Shown: positions 35,281 through 44,160, counted from the stretch's first letter. The stretch is DNA of 64,000 nucleotides from Rhizobium aethiopicum (GCF_900094625.1 NZ_FMAJ01000005.1:186001-250000), one strand, 5' to 3'. The notes: a model not told the origin generated them from the letters alone. Numbers and translations are program-made.

Positions 35281-36618
35281 CTACTTCTCTTTGCGTCGCG
35301 CGGTCAGCCTTAACCGAATATCGAAGTGATTGAGCGTGCCGGGCAGGTTACCGACGGTTAAGGACGGTTGCAGCAGCACAATATCGGCCGCCGATAGGAA
35401 CGTGCCGACGGCAAGGCTTGCAATCGTCGGCACGAGATTATGTGCCGGGCAAATGATGGGGCCGGCGCTGAAGGGCACGAGTCCCGCGCTCGGCAACGCG
35501 TCATTTCGTCCCCAGATGCTCGGTTCCATTCGATTGGCGTAGACAAGCGCGGGGTCCCGATGGAAGAAGGGGGCGAAGATAATGACGCCCGTGCCGCGAG
35601 CGATGATCCTGCCGCCCGCCTTGATATCTTTGGTCAGCTGCCTGAGGATTACGGGCGTCGTCGGCCAGAGCCGCAGGACCTCGAGCAGGCAACTGCGGGT
35701 GAAGGGGCGATCGAGATCCGCGCCCGTGGCTTCTTCCACAGCTTTGACCCAGCAGCTTACATGGCAGGCCAGCACCGCCAGCGTCCTCATAACGGTAATC
35801 CCGGCCGCATCGAAGGCGAACAGCCACTGGGCCACCTGGTTCTCCGGAGCAAGCTCGTCGCCGTCGGGAAGCCGGCTGATGAGACTGTGCTTCTCCGGCT
35901 CTGCGAGATAGCCACCCACCTGCCGATGAAACAGGGCAAGCTTGCGCTGATCGACCGGGGCGGCAAATGCCCAGTTTGCCCTGCCTCGAAGTTCGTTCAA
36001 GGTCTCGGTCAATGTGATGTCATTGCGCGCTCGCTCGCCGAGGACGATTTGCCTGATGACCCGGTACCAGGCCTGCGAAAACGCGGGCCAATCGAGCTCA
36101 TCCGGCCGGTTGAATCCGATGCCGTTCAGGACCTGCCGGAATTCGGCGTCGACGACACTCTTGAAATGCAGTGAATAGGGGTGCAGGCGGTTGGCGGTTG
36201 CCAAAGCGTGTTCATGGGCCGGCCGAAGCTTCGCCCGCCTGGGACCCGACGAGATAAGGACGTTCTTCGGTTCGAAGTGAGCAAGGGCCGCGTGCTTTTC
36301 CGCGGTCGCAGCGGCAAATGGTTCGGGCGAGGACTGAAGCACAGTGGCGACATCGGCCGGATCCAGTATCAGCAGCTGTGGTCGGAATGGGATAGGCAGC
36401 AGAAGAGGCGCCGCGCCGTATTTGTTTTTCAGCCGCTGCATCTGTTTCACGGCGCTTGTATCGAAGCCCCGCCGCTCCGCCAGGCGCTCCATTGCCGGAC
36501 GGCGAATGATGACGCCCTTGGCGACCGTCGGAGCCATGACCGTCGTGATCACTCGAAACGTATCGATCCAGCCGGCGCGGTTTACTTTGGGAAAGATGGC
36601 GTGGCTTCGCGCGTTCAT
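35281..36618 (-). CDS. cytochrome P450-like protein with an atypical haem loop
   Basis: This 445-residue protein has the P450 K-helix motif EVLRL (ExxR) and an I-helix stretch FAFDAAGITVMRT resembling A/G-G-x-(D/E)-T. The cysteine ligand loop reads FSAGPIICPA, where the usual FxxGxRxCxG has Arg replaced by Ile and the last Gly by Ala. The fold is therefore P450, but haem anchoring may be unusual. The ATG at 36618 has GGAGAG just upstream. It follows the EcfG-like sigma gene in the same direction and has its own EcfG-type promoter, suggesting a stress-induced monooxygenase or a haem-binding relative. Confidence 0.85.
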   Translation of the reverse strand: MNARSHAIFPKVNRAGWIDTFRVITTVMAPTVAKGVIIRRPAMERLAERRGFDTSAVKQMQRLKNKYGAAPLLLPIPFRPQLLILDPADVATVLQSSPEPFAAATAEKHAALAHFEPKNVLISSGPRRAKLRPAHEHALATANRLHPYSLHFKSVVDAEFRQVLNGIGFNRPDELDWPAFSQAWYRVIRQIVLGERARNDITLTETLNELRGRANWAFAAPVDQRKLALFHRQVGGYLAEPEKHSLISRLPDGDELAPENQVAQWLFAFDAAGITVMRTLAVLACHVSCWVKAVEEATGADLDRPFTRSCLLEVLRLWPTTPVILRQLTKDIKAGGRIIARGTGVIIFAPFFHRDPALVYANRMEPSIWGRNDALPSAGLVPFSAGPIICPAHNLVPTIASLAVGTFLSAADIVLLQPSLTVGNLPGTLNHFDIRLRLTARRKEK

Positions 36619-36687
36619 GACTCTCCAGCCTGCCCGGCGGGGTAGCCCCATACCGGTTCATCGGCTGATTTATCCACTTGGGTTTGG

Positions 36688-36712
36688 AACCAGGACGACG
36701 ACCATTTGTTCC
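36688..36712 (-). promoter_or_regulatory. EcfG-type promoter before P450 (palindromic)
   Basis: On the minus strand GGAAC (36712-36708) and GTT (36690-36688) are 17 nt apart. The outer bases make the site read GGAAC-N17-GTT on the plus strand as well (36686-36710), though no rightward gene follows it. Confidence 0.75.
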
Positions 36713-36751
36713 GCTCGCCGGTCGAGGCGAGTGGGGTCGGCGCAAGGTCGC

Positions 36752-37279
36752 TCAATCGACGAGATGGTTTCCGAGCATCGCAGCCAGGCACTCGCGGGCG
36801 CGGCTCACCCGGCTTTTCAAGGTGCCGATCCTGCAGCCGCACATTTTGGCGGCATCCTCATAGCTCGTTCCGGCAGCCACCAGTGTCAGAGCCCGCCGCC
36901 GGTCGTCGGAAAGACGCGTCAATGCCCGCTGCAGCTCGTGCTCCCGCAGCACCCACTCCTGGGTCGGCGCGATCGCGACCTGTTCCATCGCTGCGTCCAT
37001 TCCAGCCGGCTCGCGTTTCTGCCGGCGGTAGTTGGTGCAGAACGTGTTTCGCAGGATGGTGAAAAGCCAGGATTTGAGCGAGGTACCGGGTTGGTAGAGA
37101 TGAAGCGAGTTCAGCGCCTTCAGCAAGGTTTCCTGGACGAGATCATCGATGTCATCATCGCTGCGCAGGAAGCGTCGGGCAAAGGCGCGCAATGCTGGCG
37201 TCAGTTCGACGATCTCCAGCTCGATTGCGGATTTTTCTTTACAATTGGACGCTGAGCGTACTGAAGACGAGGAAGCCAT
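36752..37279 (-). CDS. ECF sigma factor, EcfG-like (ECF15/26 type)
   Basis: This 175-residue sigma factor has region 2 (ALRAFARRFLRSDDDIDDLVQETLLKALNSL...SLKSWLFTILRNTFCTNYRR) and region 4 (LTRLSDDRRRALTLVAAGTSYEDAAKMCGCRIGTLKSRVSRAREC). LKSWLFTILRN-F-T-YRR is close to EcfG and its paralogues. AGGAG is placed correctly before the ATG at 37279; the longer upstream frame is not conserved. No nepR or phyR is adjacent, so it is more likely an EcfG paralogue than the master locus. The surrounding EcfG-type promoters make it an obvious candidate regulator of this region. Confidence 0.88.
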   Translation of the reverse strand: MASSSSVRSASNCKEKSAIELEIVELTPALRAFARRFLRSDDDIDDLVQETLLKALNSLHLYQPGTSLKSWLFTILRNTFCTNYRRQKREPAGMDAAMEQVAIAPTQEWVLREHELQRALTRLSDDRRRALTLVAAGTSYEDAAKMCGCRIGTLKSRVSRARECLAAMLGNHLVD

Positions 37280-37386
37280 TTTTCTCTCCTGGAATGCAAA
37301 GGAAAGTCGCTGGCTTCCTATTCGTTGCCGTACGATATCGGACAAAAGCCGCGGTTTGGTCGGCAAAGTCTCCGCCGCTCCAAATG

Positions 37387-37411
37387 GGAACAACCTCCTC
37401 GCGCAATCGTT
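37387..37411 (+). promoter_or_regulatory. EcfG-type promoter match upstream of the sigma gene, facing right
   Basis: GGAAC at 37387-37391 and GTT at 37409-37411 are 17 nt apart. It faces the DUF892 gene at 37560 and may act as its distal promoter. Confidence 0.55.
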
Positions 37412-37501
37412 CGGTGATCGCCGTCTCGATGCTGTCGGGCGGCCTCTTCCTTGGCCGGATAGAGATGACGCCTCCGGCCACGGGGGCGTCATCTACCAAT
37501 C

Positions 37502-37526
37502 GGAACATCCGCCCCATGCGAGAGTT
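37502..37526 (+). promoter_or_regulatory. EcfG-type promoter before DUF892 gene
   Basis: GGAAC at 37502-37506 and GTT at 37524-37526, 17 nt apart, lie 33 nt before the ATG at 37560. Confidence 0.8.
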
Positions 37527-37559
37527 GATCGTTGTTACGACACGCCATAGGAGGACTAA

Positions 37560-38063
37560 ATGGCAACCGAGAAGACTCTGAACGACCTGTTTCTCGATAC
37601 TCTCAAGGACATCTACTACGCCGAAAAGCAGATCCTGAAGGCCCTGCCGAAAATGGCCCGCGCCGCGCAATCGGAAGAGGGCAAGGCCGGCTTCCTGCAG
37701 CATCGCGACGAGACCCAGGCTCAGGTCGAACGCCTCGAGCAGGTTTTCGAGATGATCGGCAAACCGGCGCGCGGCAAGACCTGCGAAGCCATCCAGGGCA
37801 TCATTGCCGAAGCCGAAGAGATCATGGACGAGTTCAAGGGCACTGTCGCTCTCGACGCCGGCCTGATTTCATCGGCGCAATCCGTCGAGCATTATGAGAT
37901 CGCCCGCTACGGCACGCTGATCGCCTGGGCAAAGCAGCTCGGCCTCAAGGACGCCGTGCCCCTGCTACAGGCAACGCTTGCCGAGGAAGAGGCAACCGAC
38001 AAGAAGCTCACGCGGCTTGCCGAGTCTTCCGCCAATGTGAAAGGCAAGGGCAAGGCGGCCTGA
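37560..38063 (+). CDS. ferritin-like DUF892 (YciF) protein
   Basis: This 167-residue protein (ATEKTLNDLFLDTLKDIYYAEKQILKALPKMARAA) is the standard YciF form of DUF892, with helix ligands in YYAEKQIL, FLQHRDETQAQVERLEQVFE, SVEHYEIARYGTL and ATLAEEEATDKKL. It likely forms a dimetal four-helix bundle in the cytoplasm. AGGAGG precedes the ATG. Two EcfG-type promoter matches lie upstream and a terminator follows, so it appears to be a monocistronic stress gene. It is distinct in sequence from the DUF892 protein at 32147. Confidence 0.95.
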   Translation: MATEKTLNDLFLDTLKDIYYAEKQILKALPKMARAAQSEEGKAGFLQHRDETQAQVERLEQVFEMIGKPARGKTCEAIQGIIAEAEEIMDEFKGTVALDAGLISSAQSVEHYEIARYGTLIAWAKQLGLKDAVPLLQATLAEEEATDKKLTRLAESSANVKGKGKAA

Positions 38064-38092
38064 ATCCGCCAACATCGCTATGCTCCTTTGCA

Positions 38093-38123
38093 ACGGCCGC
38101 CGCCCCCGGCGGCCGTGCTTTTG
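38093..38123 (+). terminator. Rho-independent terminator after DUF892 gene
   Basis: A perfect 9-bp stem (ACGGCCGCC with GGCGGCCGT), a 6-nt loop and a short GCTTTTG tail follow the stop codon by 29 nt. It may serve the convergent GH32 operon too. Confidence 0.7.
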
Positions 38124-38141
38124 TCCGAGTTGCCGCGGAGA

Positions 38142-39854
38142 TCAAAGACCGAGTTGCCATATTTCGGCGGCGCGCACATTGCCCTCGGGCGCGGAAAGAC
38201 GCATCGAGCTTATCCCCTTGAAGCCAGGCAGTCTTTTGGTTCCGGTCCAGCGGCCATCGTCGGCGAAGACCTCGATCGAACCTACATCAAGGAATATCCG
38301 GATGTTCGACGGACGCGCGCAGGCGGCGATGTAGCGTGGCGACGCTTTGGTATTCGTCACTGAAAAGAGAATGCTCAGCCCGTCGTCGTTCAGTTCAACC
38401 GCGACCGCCGCCTCGGGATGTTCGAATGCAAGGCGGAACGCGTTGCCCGCCTCATGGAGGGTGAGCAGGATTTCGACAGCGCCGTTGGCAAGATCGACGG
38501 TCCCGCCGACCAGAAGACCGTCGGCATTCAGCCTGCGCTGCCGCAGGCTCTCGACACCGGTGATCGGCGGCGTGATCAGCGCGCCGCCACGCAATGCCAA
38601 TCGGCGCGGCAGCGTCATGGCTGTCGCCATGTCGAAGTCCTTGGAGACGTCAGTCCAGTTCGCCAGCCATGCGATGCCGACCGGACCGCTGCCATCGAGG
38701 AAGGCCTGGAAGGCGTAGGCGTCTGTGCCGAAATCCAGCTCCTGTTCGAATTCCACGGAGAAGCTGCGGCCATCGAAACGGCCGACACTCGCAAGCGTCA
38801 TGTTGCGCCGGCCCGTTGCCGGATCGCGGCTGGTCAGAAGACCGAATATCAAGGCCCAGCGCGTCGACGGATCGCTCGCGGGACCGTGGAGAGGCACCAG
38901 GCAGGGGCACTCCGCCGCCGTCATCCCGAATCGGTTCTCGCGATGGAGCATGCCGAGGAAGGTCCATCCCGTCGCCGCGGTCGGATCGTCCGTTTCGTAG
39001 AGCAGGATGACGCCGCCCTCGCGATCCCGCGTGCCGAGCAGCATCTTCCATTTGCCGTCGGGACCCATGAAGACATAGGGATCGCGGAAGTCGGTCGTCA
39101 GGCCGAGCCCCGCGGGCCGCGCAGGGAGGATCAGGCTCGCCGGTTCGACGGTGACAAGATCGCGGCTGGTGGCCGTGCACTGGACCTGCTCCTCCGGTTC
39201 CCGGTCCTTCATGTGCTCGGTGAAAAAGATGCGAATGCCGGCGCCATCGAGTGCGATCGCCGAGCCGGAAAATGCGCCGCCGCGCCCATCCGCCCGCGCG
39301 GCCAGTTCGTCCGAAGGCGGAAGAAAGATCGGAAGATGCGTCCAGTGAAGATAATCGTCCGAGACCGCATGCCCCCAGTGCATGTTGTTCCACCGAAGAC
39401 TGTGGGGATAGTGCTGGTAGAACAGGTGCGCCCTGCCGCCGAATCGTCCGAACCCGTTGGGATCGTTCATCCAGCCGAAAGGCGGGCGGAAGTGATAGCC
39501 GCCGGCAACCTCGGGCGCGGCATTCGAAGGCTTGACATGCAGCAGCCGGACGCCTTCTTCGAGAACGCCAGGCTGACGGAAGGCATAGAGGACCGAGACG
39601 TCTGTTGTCACGGGGTCGTAGGAGAAGGCGGCTTCTCCGCCGCTTGCCAGCGTCAGCAGCCGGAACTCGAATTCATGGGGATTTGACGTTTCGACAGCAC
39701 CGGCCGGACCGCCGTCGACATGTGCGGTCAGCCTTCCCGGCGCGCCGCCATGAGAAGCCTTTATCCAGGCATGGATCGTGGTTCCCGCTGGCAGGATGGC
39801 GCTGATCGTCTCCAGCCCGCCGTCATCGGACGGAGACATCGCTTGACTTGTCAT
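38142..39854 (-). CDS. glycoside hydrolase family 32 (fructosidase/invertase), cytoplasmic
   Basis: This 570-residue enzyme has the three GH32 catalytic motifs: WMNDPNG with nucleophile D about 132, FRDP about 257-260 (transition-state stabiliser), and the acid/base EC about 316-317 in AAECPCL. About 110 N-terminal residues precede the catalytic five-bladed propeller, and a C-terminal beta-sandwich follows. There is no signal peptide, so substrates such as sucrose, raffinose-type sugars or short fructans must be imported first, consistent with the ABC transporter upstream. The ATG at 39854 is preferred over a TTG three bases earlier. Confidence 0.92.
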   Translation of the reverse strand: MTSQAMSPSDDGGLETISAILPAGTTIHAWIKASHGGAPGRLTAHVDGGPAGAVETSNPHEFEFRLLTLASGGEAAFSYDPVTTDVSVLYAFRQPGVLEEGVRLLHVKPSNAAPEVAGGYHFRPPFGWMNDPNGFGRFGGRAHLFYQHYPHSLRWNNMHWGHAVSDDYLHWTHLPIFLPPSDELAARADGRGGAFSGSAIALDGAGIRIFFTEHMKDREPEEQVQCTATSRDLVTVEPASLILPARPAGLGLTTDFRDPYVFMGPDGKWKMLLGTRDREGGVILLYETDDPTAATGWTFLGMLHRENRFGMTAAECPCLVPLHGPASDPSTRWALIFGLLTSRDPATGRRNMTLASVGRFDGRSFSVEFEQELDFGTDAYAFQAFLDGSGPVGIAWLANWTDVSKDFDMATAMTLPRRLALRGGALITPPITGVESLRQRRLNADGLLVGGTVDLANGAVEILLTLHEAGNAFRLAFEHPEAAVAVELNDDGLSILFSVTNTKASPRYIAACARPSNIRIFLDVGSIEVFADDGRWTGTKRLPGFKGISSMRLSAPEGNVRAAEIWQLGL

Positions 39855-39858
39855 CAAT

Positions 39859-40752
39859 TCAACCTTTCACGGCAGAGCCGATAAAGGAGCTCACGAACCA
39901 GCGCTGGAATGCAAGGTAGAGCCCCAGGATCGGGATCATCATCAAAACGGAGGCGGCCATCGCACGATCCCAATAGATGCTGTCCTGCCCGAAAAAGGTC
40001 GCGATGGCGACGGCGATCGGCCGGGCATAATCCGTCTGCGTCACGAGGATCGGCCAGAGATACTGGTTCCAGGTCTCGATGCCCATCAGGATCGATACGG
40101 TGGCAAGCGCCGGCAGGCTGAGCGGCAGGAAAATGGAGCGATACGCTCGGAAAAACGATGCGCCATCCATCTCGGCAGCTTCCAGCAGCTCCTTCGGCAG
40201 CTGCGTGAAGAACTGGTAGAACAGGAAGATGTAGAGAGGGCTCGCGACCCAGGGCACGATCTGCACCGCGAAGGTGTCGGACATTCCCGCCCTGGAAACC
40301 ATGATCACGAGGGGCATGATGATGCTTTCCTGCGGGATCACATAAAGCGCGATCACGACCGACAGGATGACCGCGCGGCCCCGCAGCGATCCCCAGGCCA
40401 GGACGAAGCCGGCCATCGAATTCACGATCAGTCCGCAACAGACCGTGGTGATCAGAATGATCAGCGAGTTGATGAGGTAACGGCCGAAGGCGAGTTCGCC
40501 TGAGAGGTGGCCGACCTCCGCATAGTTTGAAAGCGTTGGATTCGAAACCCAGAAGGCGCGGAAGCTGCCCATGTCGGCCAGGATCTGGAACCGGTCGTCC
40601 TTGAGGCTCGCCACAAGGAGGAGCAGCAACGGGGAGACGATCACAAGGGCGATGACGAAGATGGAGACCGTCTGGACAATGCGCAGAACCCTTGTGGCGG
40701 AGCGAGGCCGCGCCGCGCGGGCCTGCGGGATCGAGAGAGCGATATCAGACAT
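39859..40752 (-). CDS. carbohydrate ABC transporter permease, MalG type
   Basis: This 297-residue protein has six helices and the EAA loop ELLEAAEMDGASFFRAYRSIFLPLSLPALAT. It overlaps the end of the preceding permease gene by 8 bp and lies 4 bp before the GH32 gene, so the operon is tight. With the MalF-type partner (currently frameshifted) it forms the channel of a fructoside importer. No ATPase gene is in the operon. Confidence 0.92.
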   Translation of the reverse strand: MSDIALSIPQARAARPRSATRVLRIVQTVSIFVIALVIVSPLLLLLVASLKDDRFQILADMGSFRAFWVSNPTLSNYAEVGHLSGELAFGRYLINSLIILITTVCCGLIVNSMAGFVLAWGSLRGRAVILSVVIALYVIPQESIIMPLVIMVSRAGMSDTFAVQIVPWVASPLYIFLFYQFFTQLPKELLEAAEMDGASFFRAYRSIFLPLSLPALATVSILMGIETWNQYLWPILVTQTDYARPIAVAIATFFGQDSIYWDRAMAASVLMMIPILGLYLAFQRWFVSSFIGSAVKG

Positions 40753-41678
40753 CGAAGCGCCTCAGGAGCTGGCGCTGGATCAGCGCGATGATGAGAACGA
40801 TCACGAACAGGATGACGGAGACGGCGGAGGCATAACCCATCTTCTGCTCCTCGAAGCCGGCCCGGACCATGTAATGCACCACCGTCTCGGTGCTGCTCTT
40901 CGGTCCGCCCTGCGTGAGAATGGCGACCTGGGTATAGAGCTTGAACGCCTGGATGGTGGTGATCACGAGGACGAATACATGGGTCGGCCGCAGGCCGGGC
41001 ATGGTGACGTGCCAGAAGCGCCGGAAAGCGTTCGCGCCGTCAATCTTGGCGGCATCGTAGAGTTCGTCCGGGATGCCCTGAAGGCCGGCGAGGTAGACGA
41101 TCATCTGGAAGCCATAGGCCTGCCATGCCGAGAGCAGAACGAGCGAGAACATCGCCCATTCGGGATCGCCGAGCCAATCGATCGGCTGGATTGCACCGCC
41201 GGAGACAAAGCCGAGGATCTGGTTGAACGGTCCCGTCGGATATTGGAACAGGGTGCCATCAGATGACGCAGACAACGACCATCGACGTGATCGCCGGCAG
41301 GAAGAACATGCCGCGCAGCAGATTGCGGAAAGGCAGCTTCTGATGCAGCAGCAGGGCGGTTGCGAAAGCGAGGCCGCACTGGGCTGGGATGATCCAGAAG
41401 GTGAAGCGCGAGACGTTCCAGAGGGCGGTCCAGAAAAGGTCGTCCTGGAAGATGCGGATGAAATTGTTGAACCAGACGAACCGGACCGGCGTCGGCCGCG
41501 GCACCAGAGGCTGGTTGGTCATTGCCGTCCAGAAGGACAGCAGAAACGGCACGATCAGAAAGACGGTCAACAGGATCACGGCCGGCGCGAGCATGGCCGC
41601 TTCCTGCATCAGCCGTCCCTTGTCAGGCCGGCGCGTCTTTCCGATTGACGTCGACGATGTCGATTGTTGCATGACCAT
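40745..41678 (-). pseudogene. sugar ABC transporter permease, MalF type, single frameshift
   Basis: From the ATG at 41678 (AGGAGG 6 nt upstream) the sequence reads as a normal MalF-type permease through LPAITSMVVVCVI, where a TGA appears near 41259. One frame away it resumes at GTLFQYPTGPFNQILGFV and continues to a full C-terminus, including the EAA loop LYDAAKIDGANAFRRFWHVTMPGLRP. Apart from this one shift near 41262-41268 the gene is complete. Since the rest of the operon is intact, a sequencing error or a recent mutation is plausible. If real, the importer would be inactive. Confidence 0.85.
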
Positions 41679-41753
41679 GCAGTTCCTCCTCTCCAAGCCT
41701 GCCGCTCCCGCCCTGCGATGTCTGGCGAAGACCTCGCAGGGCAGCGATAGCGG

Positions 41754-43046
41754 TTATTGTTCGTCGCCGAACGGCGGGTATCCGTCGTTGTCCTCGATAT
41801 CCTGGTCGATCTTCTCGGCGGCGGATGTCAGCGCCTCCTTGGGATCGCCGCCATTGAACACCTCGTCGACCGCTTGCATGAAGGCGGAGGTGATGGTGGG
41901 ATAGGCTGGATGCGGCGGACGGCCGACGGCTGTCTTCGATGCCTGTTCGAAGGCAATCGCCATTGGACCGCCATCGGCATAGAGCGGAGATTCGGCAGCG
42001 AAGCTCTTCAAGCCGGGATAGCCGGACTGGCTTGCGACGTAGGTCCGGAACTCCTTGTCCTTCAGCAGGAAGCTGATGAACTTGGCCGCGATATCAGGAT
42101 GCTTCGACGTCTTGGTGATCGCCCAGATCCAGGTGCCGTCGGGGCTTGCGCCCTTGGCGCCGAACTTGGGAAGCGGCAGCACCACGATGTTGTCCTTCAT
42201 GGTCGCTGCGGCTTCGGCATAGACCCAGTGTCCGCCGAGCGCCAGTGCGGCCGGATTGCCTTCGGCGAAGAACTGGTTGGTGCCGGCCGACTGCGGCACG
42301 ACCCAGCCGTTCTTGACCCATTTCTGCATCATGGCGAGTGCATCGACGCAGGCGTCGCTGTCGAGCGTTCCTTCGGATTTCCAGGCCTTGCGGTCGATCA
42401 GGTCGCAGCCTGACGATTGCAGGATCGGCCCATAGGCATAGGTGATCCATTCCGTCTTGATGCCGTAGCCGCGAAAGGTGTCGATCGGCCATTTCACGCC
42501 ATCGAGCTTCGAAAGCTTCTCAAGATAGGATTCGAATTCCTCCCGCGTCCAGGCATCGTCGACTGATTTCGGGATGCGGGCGCCGATCGCTTCGAGATAC
42601 TTCTTGTTGCCGTAGAGAACGACTGAGGAATCGGTCAGGCCGATCGCATAGAGATCCTTGTCGATCGGGTATGTGCCCTGCGCGATGTTGGACTCCGTCA
42701 TGTCGTCGAGGAGATCCTTGTCGATCAGCGGCTTGATGGGCTGAAGATAACCCGACCAGACATAATTGGCGAGGAACGGCGCATCGAGCTCCATGACGTC
42801 GGGCAGTTGTTTGGCCATGACAGCCGCGCTGAACTTCTCGTTATAGGCGTCGTGCGGCGCGTAGATGAATTGGACATCTATATCGGGATTTGCGGCCTCG
42901 AAGCGCTCGGCCACCTTGCCATAGGCGGCGACAAAACCGGGATCGCCCTGATGCATGACCTGGATCGCGGTCTTTTCGGCCGCATGCGCCCATGTGGTTG
43001 TCAGTGCCGACGACAAGATTAGAGACCAAAGTAAACGATTACCCAT
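41754..43046 (-). CDS. ABC transporter solute-binding protein, family 1
   Basis: This 430-residue protein has a Sec signal peptide (MGNRLLWSLILSSALTTTWAHA, cleaved near AHA/AEK) and a family-1 sugar-binding fold (VAERFEAANPDIDVQFIYAP, MELDAPFLANYVWSGYLQPI, ALALGGHWVYAEA). It is the first structural gene of the GH32 operon, 36 bp after the LacI-family gene. An operator-like sequence overlaps its first codons, so transcription can probably be blocked at this point. Confidence 0.92.
   Translation of the reverse strand: MGNRLLWSLILSSALTTTWAHAAEKTAIQVMHQGDPGFVAAYGKVAERFEAANPDIDVQFIYAPHDAYNEKFSAAVMAKQLPDVMELDAPFLANYVWSGYLQPIKPLIDKDLLDDMTESNIAQGTYPIDKDLYAIGLTDSSVVLYGNKKYLEAIGARIPKSVDDAWTREEFESYLEKLSKLDGVKWPIDTFRGYGIKTEWITYAYGPILQSSGCDLIDRKAWKSEGTLDSDACVDALAMMQKWVKNGWVVPQSAGTNQFFAEGNPAALALGGHWVYAEAAATMKDNIVVLPLPKFGAKGASPDGTWIWAITKTSKHPDIAAKFISFLLKDKEFRTYVASQSGYPGLKSFAAESPLYADGGPMAIAFEQASKTAVGRPPHPAYPTITSAFMQAVDEVFNGGDPKEALTSAAEKIDQDIEDNDGYPPFGDEQ
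43031..43046. promoter_or_regulatory. LacI-family operator overlapping the start of the binding-protein gene
   Basis: GTAAACGATTAC (43031-43042) is a palindrome with one mismatched pair, and CGATTACCCA (43036-43045) is identical to part of the operator at 44098. It covers the start codon of the gene ending at 43046. Confidence 0.65.
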
Positions 43047-43082
43047 TTGAATTCCTCCTCAGATGAACGGGTATAGCTCAAA

Positions 43083-44087
43083 TTACACGGATGCCCGCTC
43101 CACCATTTGGAACGGCAGTTTCTGCACCCCGACCGGCACCCGGTCTTCGGCAAGCAGGATTTGAGCCGCCTGGCGACCCATGGCGCGGTGCGGCAGCGCC
43201 ATGGTGGTGAGCGGCGGATCGAGGCGGGACGCTATTTCAACCTGATTATCGAAACTCGCGACCGCGACGTCATCTGGGATGGTCGCCCCGCATCGCCGCA
43301 ATGCGGCGTAGACCTCCATGGCCACACGATCATTGCCGCATAAAATGGCGTCGGGCGGCCGCGGGCTATTGATGAGATCATGTATATGCAGGGGCACCAG
43401 ACTATGGGCGCGATCGCTGTAGATTGCCTTGCTGACTGCGGGCAATACGGCAGCCCCTGCCCCGTCGGCGCCGGAATGATCGAGCGCCTGCCGGAATCCG
43501 AGTTCCCGCAGTTCGCCGGCGAGCAGGCCCGGGAGGTTGATAAAGGCGATATTGCGGCGGCCCGCGTCAAGCAGGTAGCTGGTAATCTCCATCGCTGCGC
43601 CGGTTTCATCCGGCACCAGCGATGTCACCCGGTCATTGGCCTCCCGGCAGTTGATCATGACCCCGACCGAATCGGCAAATTCGCGCGGCAGGTCGACGCT
43701 CTTGTGGTACATGGCAGCATAGGCGATGGCGCGCGGGCGAAAACGGCGCATCTCGTCGAGGATCGACGCCACGCTGCGATGGCCGCCGAGCGTCATTGCG
43801 AAGACGGCCATGTCGGCGGAGCGCACGGCGCCGTCGAGCCCCCTGATAATCTCGGTTGCGAAAGGTGACGTGATCAGGTCGTCCGCGATGAGGCCGACGA
43901 GCGGCATCCAACCCTGCCGCATGCTGCGGGCGGCGAAGTTGGTGACATAGCCGAGTTCTTCGGCGATTTCCTTGATCCGCTGCCGGGTTTTCTCCGACAT
44001 GCGCGCCGAGCCGCCATGCAGCGCGCCTGATACCGTCTTGACGGAAACGCCTGCGCGGGCGGCTATGTCGCTGAGTGAAGAGGTCAT
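43083..44087 (-). CDS. LacI family transcriptional regulator (fructoside operon)
   Basis: This 334-residue repressor has an N-terminal HTH (SLSDIAARAGVSVKTVSGALHG) and a sugar-binding effector domain with LIADDLITSPFATEIIRGL and PPDAILCGNDRVAMEVY. The serine/glycine-rich recognition helix differs from most LacI proteins. It precedes the GH32/ABC operon in the same direction. An operator palindrome lies 11 bp upstream of its start and a related one overlaps the binding-protein start, so it probably controls itself and the operon in response to a fructoside. Confidence 0.92.
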   Translation of the reverse strand: MTSSLSDIAARAGVSVKTVSGALHGGSARMSEKTRQRIKEIAEELGYVTNFAARSMRQGWMPLVGLIADDLITSPFATEIIRGLDGAVRSADMAVFAMTLGGHRSVASILDEMRRFRPRAIAYAAMYHKSVDLPREFADSVGVMINCREANDRVTSLVPDETGAAMEITSYLLDAGRRNIAFINLPGLLAGELRELGFRQALDHSGADGAGAAVLPAVSKAIYSDRAHSLVPLHIHDLINSPRPPDAILCGNDRVAMEVYAALRRCGATIPDDVAVASFDNQVEIASRLDPPLTTMALPHRAMGRQAAQILLAEDRVPVGVQKLPFQMVERASV

Positions 44088-44097
44088 GGGTCTTGCT

Positions 44098-44115
44098 TGG
44101 GTTATCGATTACCCA
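44098..44115. promoter_or_regulatory. LacI-family operator before the regulator gene
   Basis: TGGGTTATCGATTACCCA is an 18-bp palindrome with one mismatched pair, centred on CG as in most LacI operators. It lies just upstream of the lacI-type start at 44087. Confidence 0.8.
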
Positions 44116-44160
44116 AAGCTAGCAGTGACCTTTGGAGGAGTCAAGGAAGGCGCCGACAGC

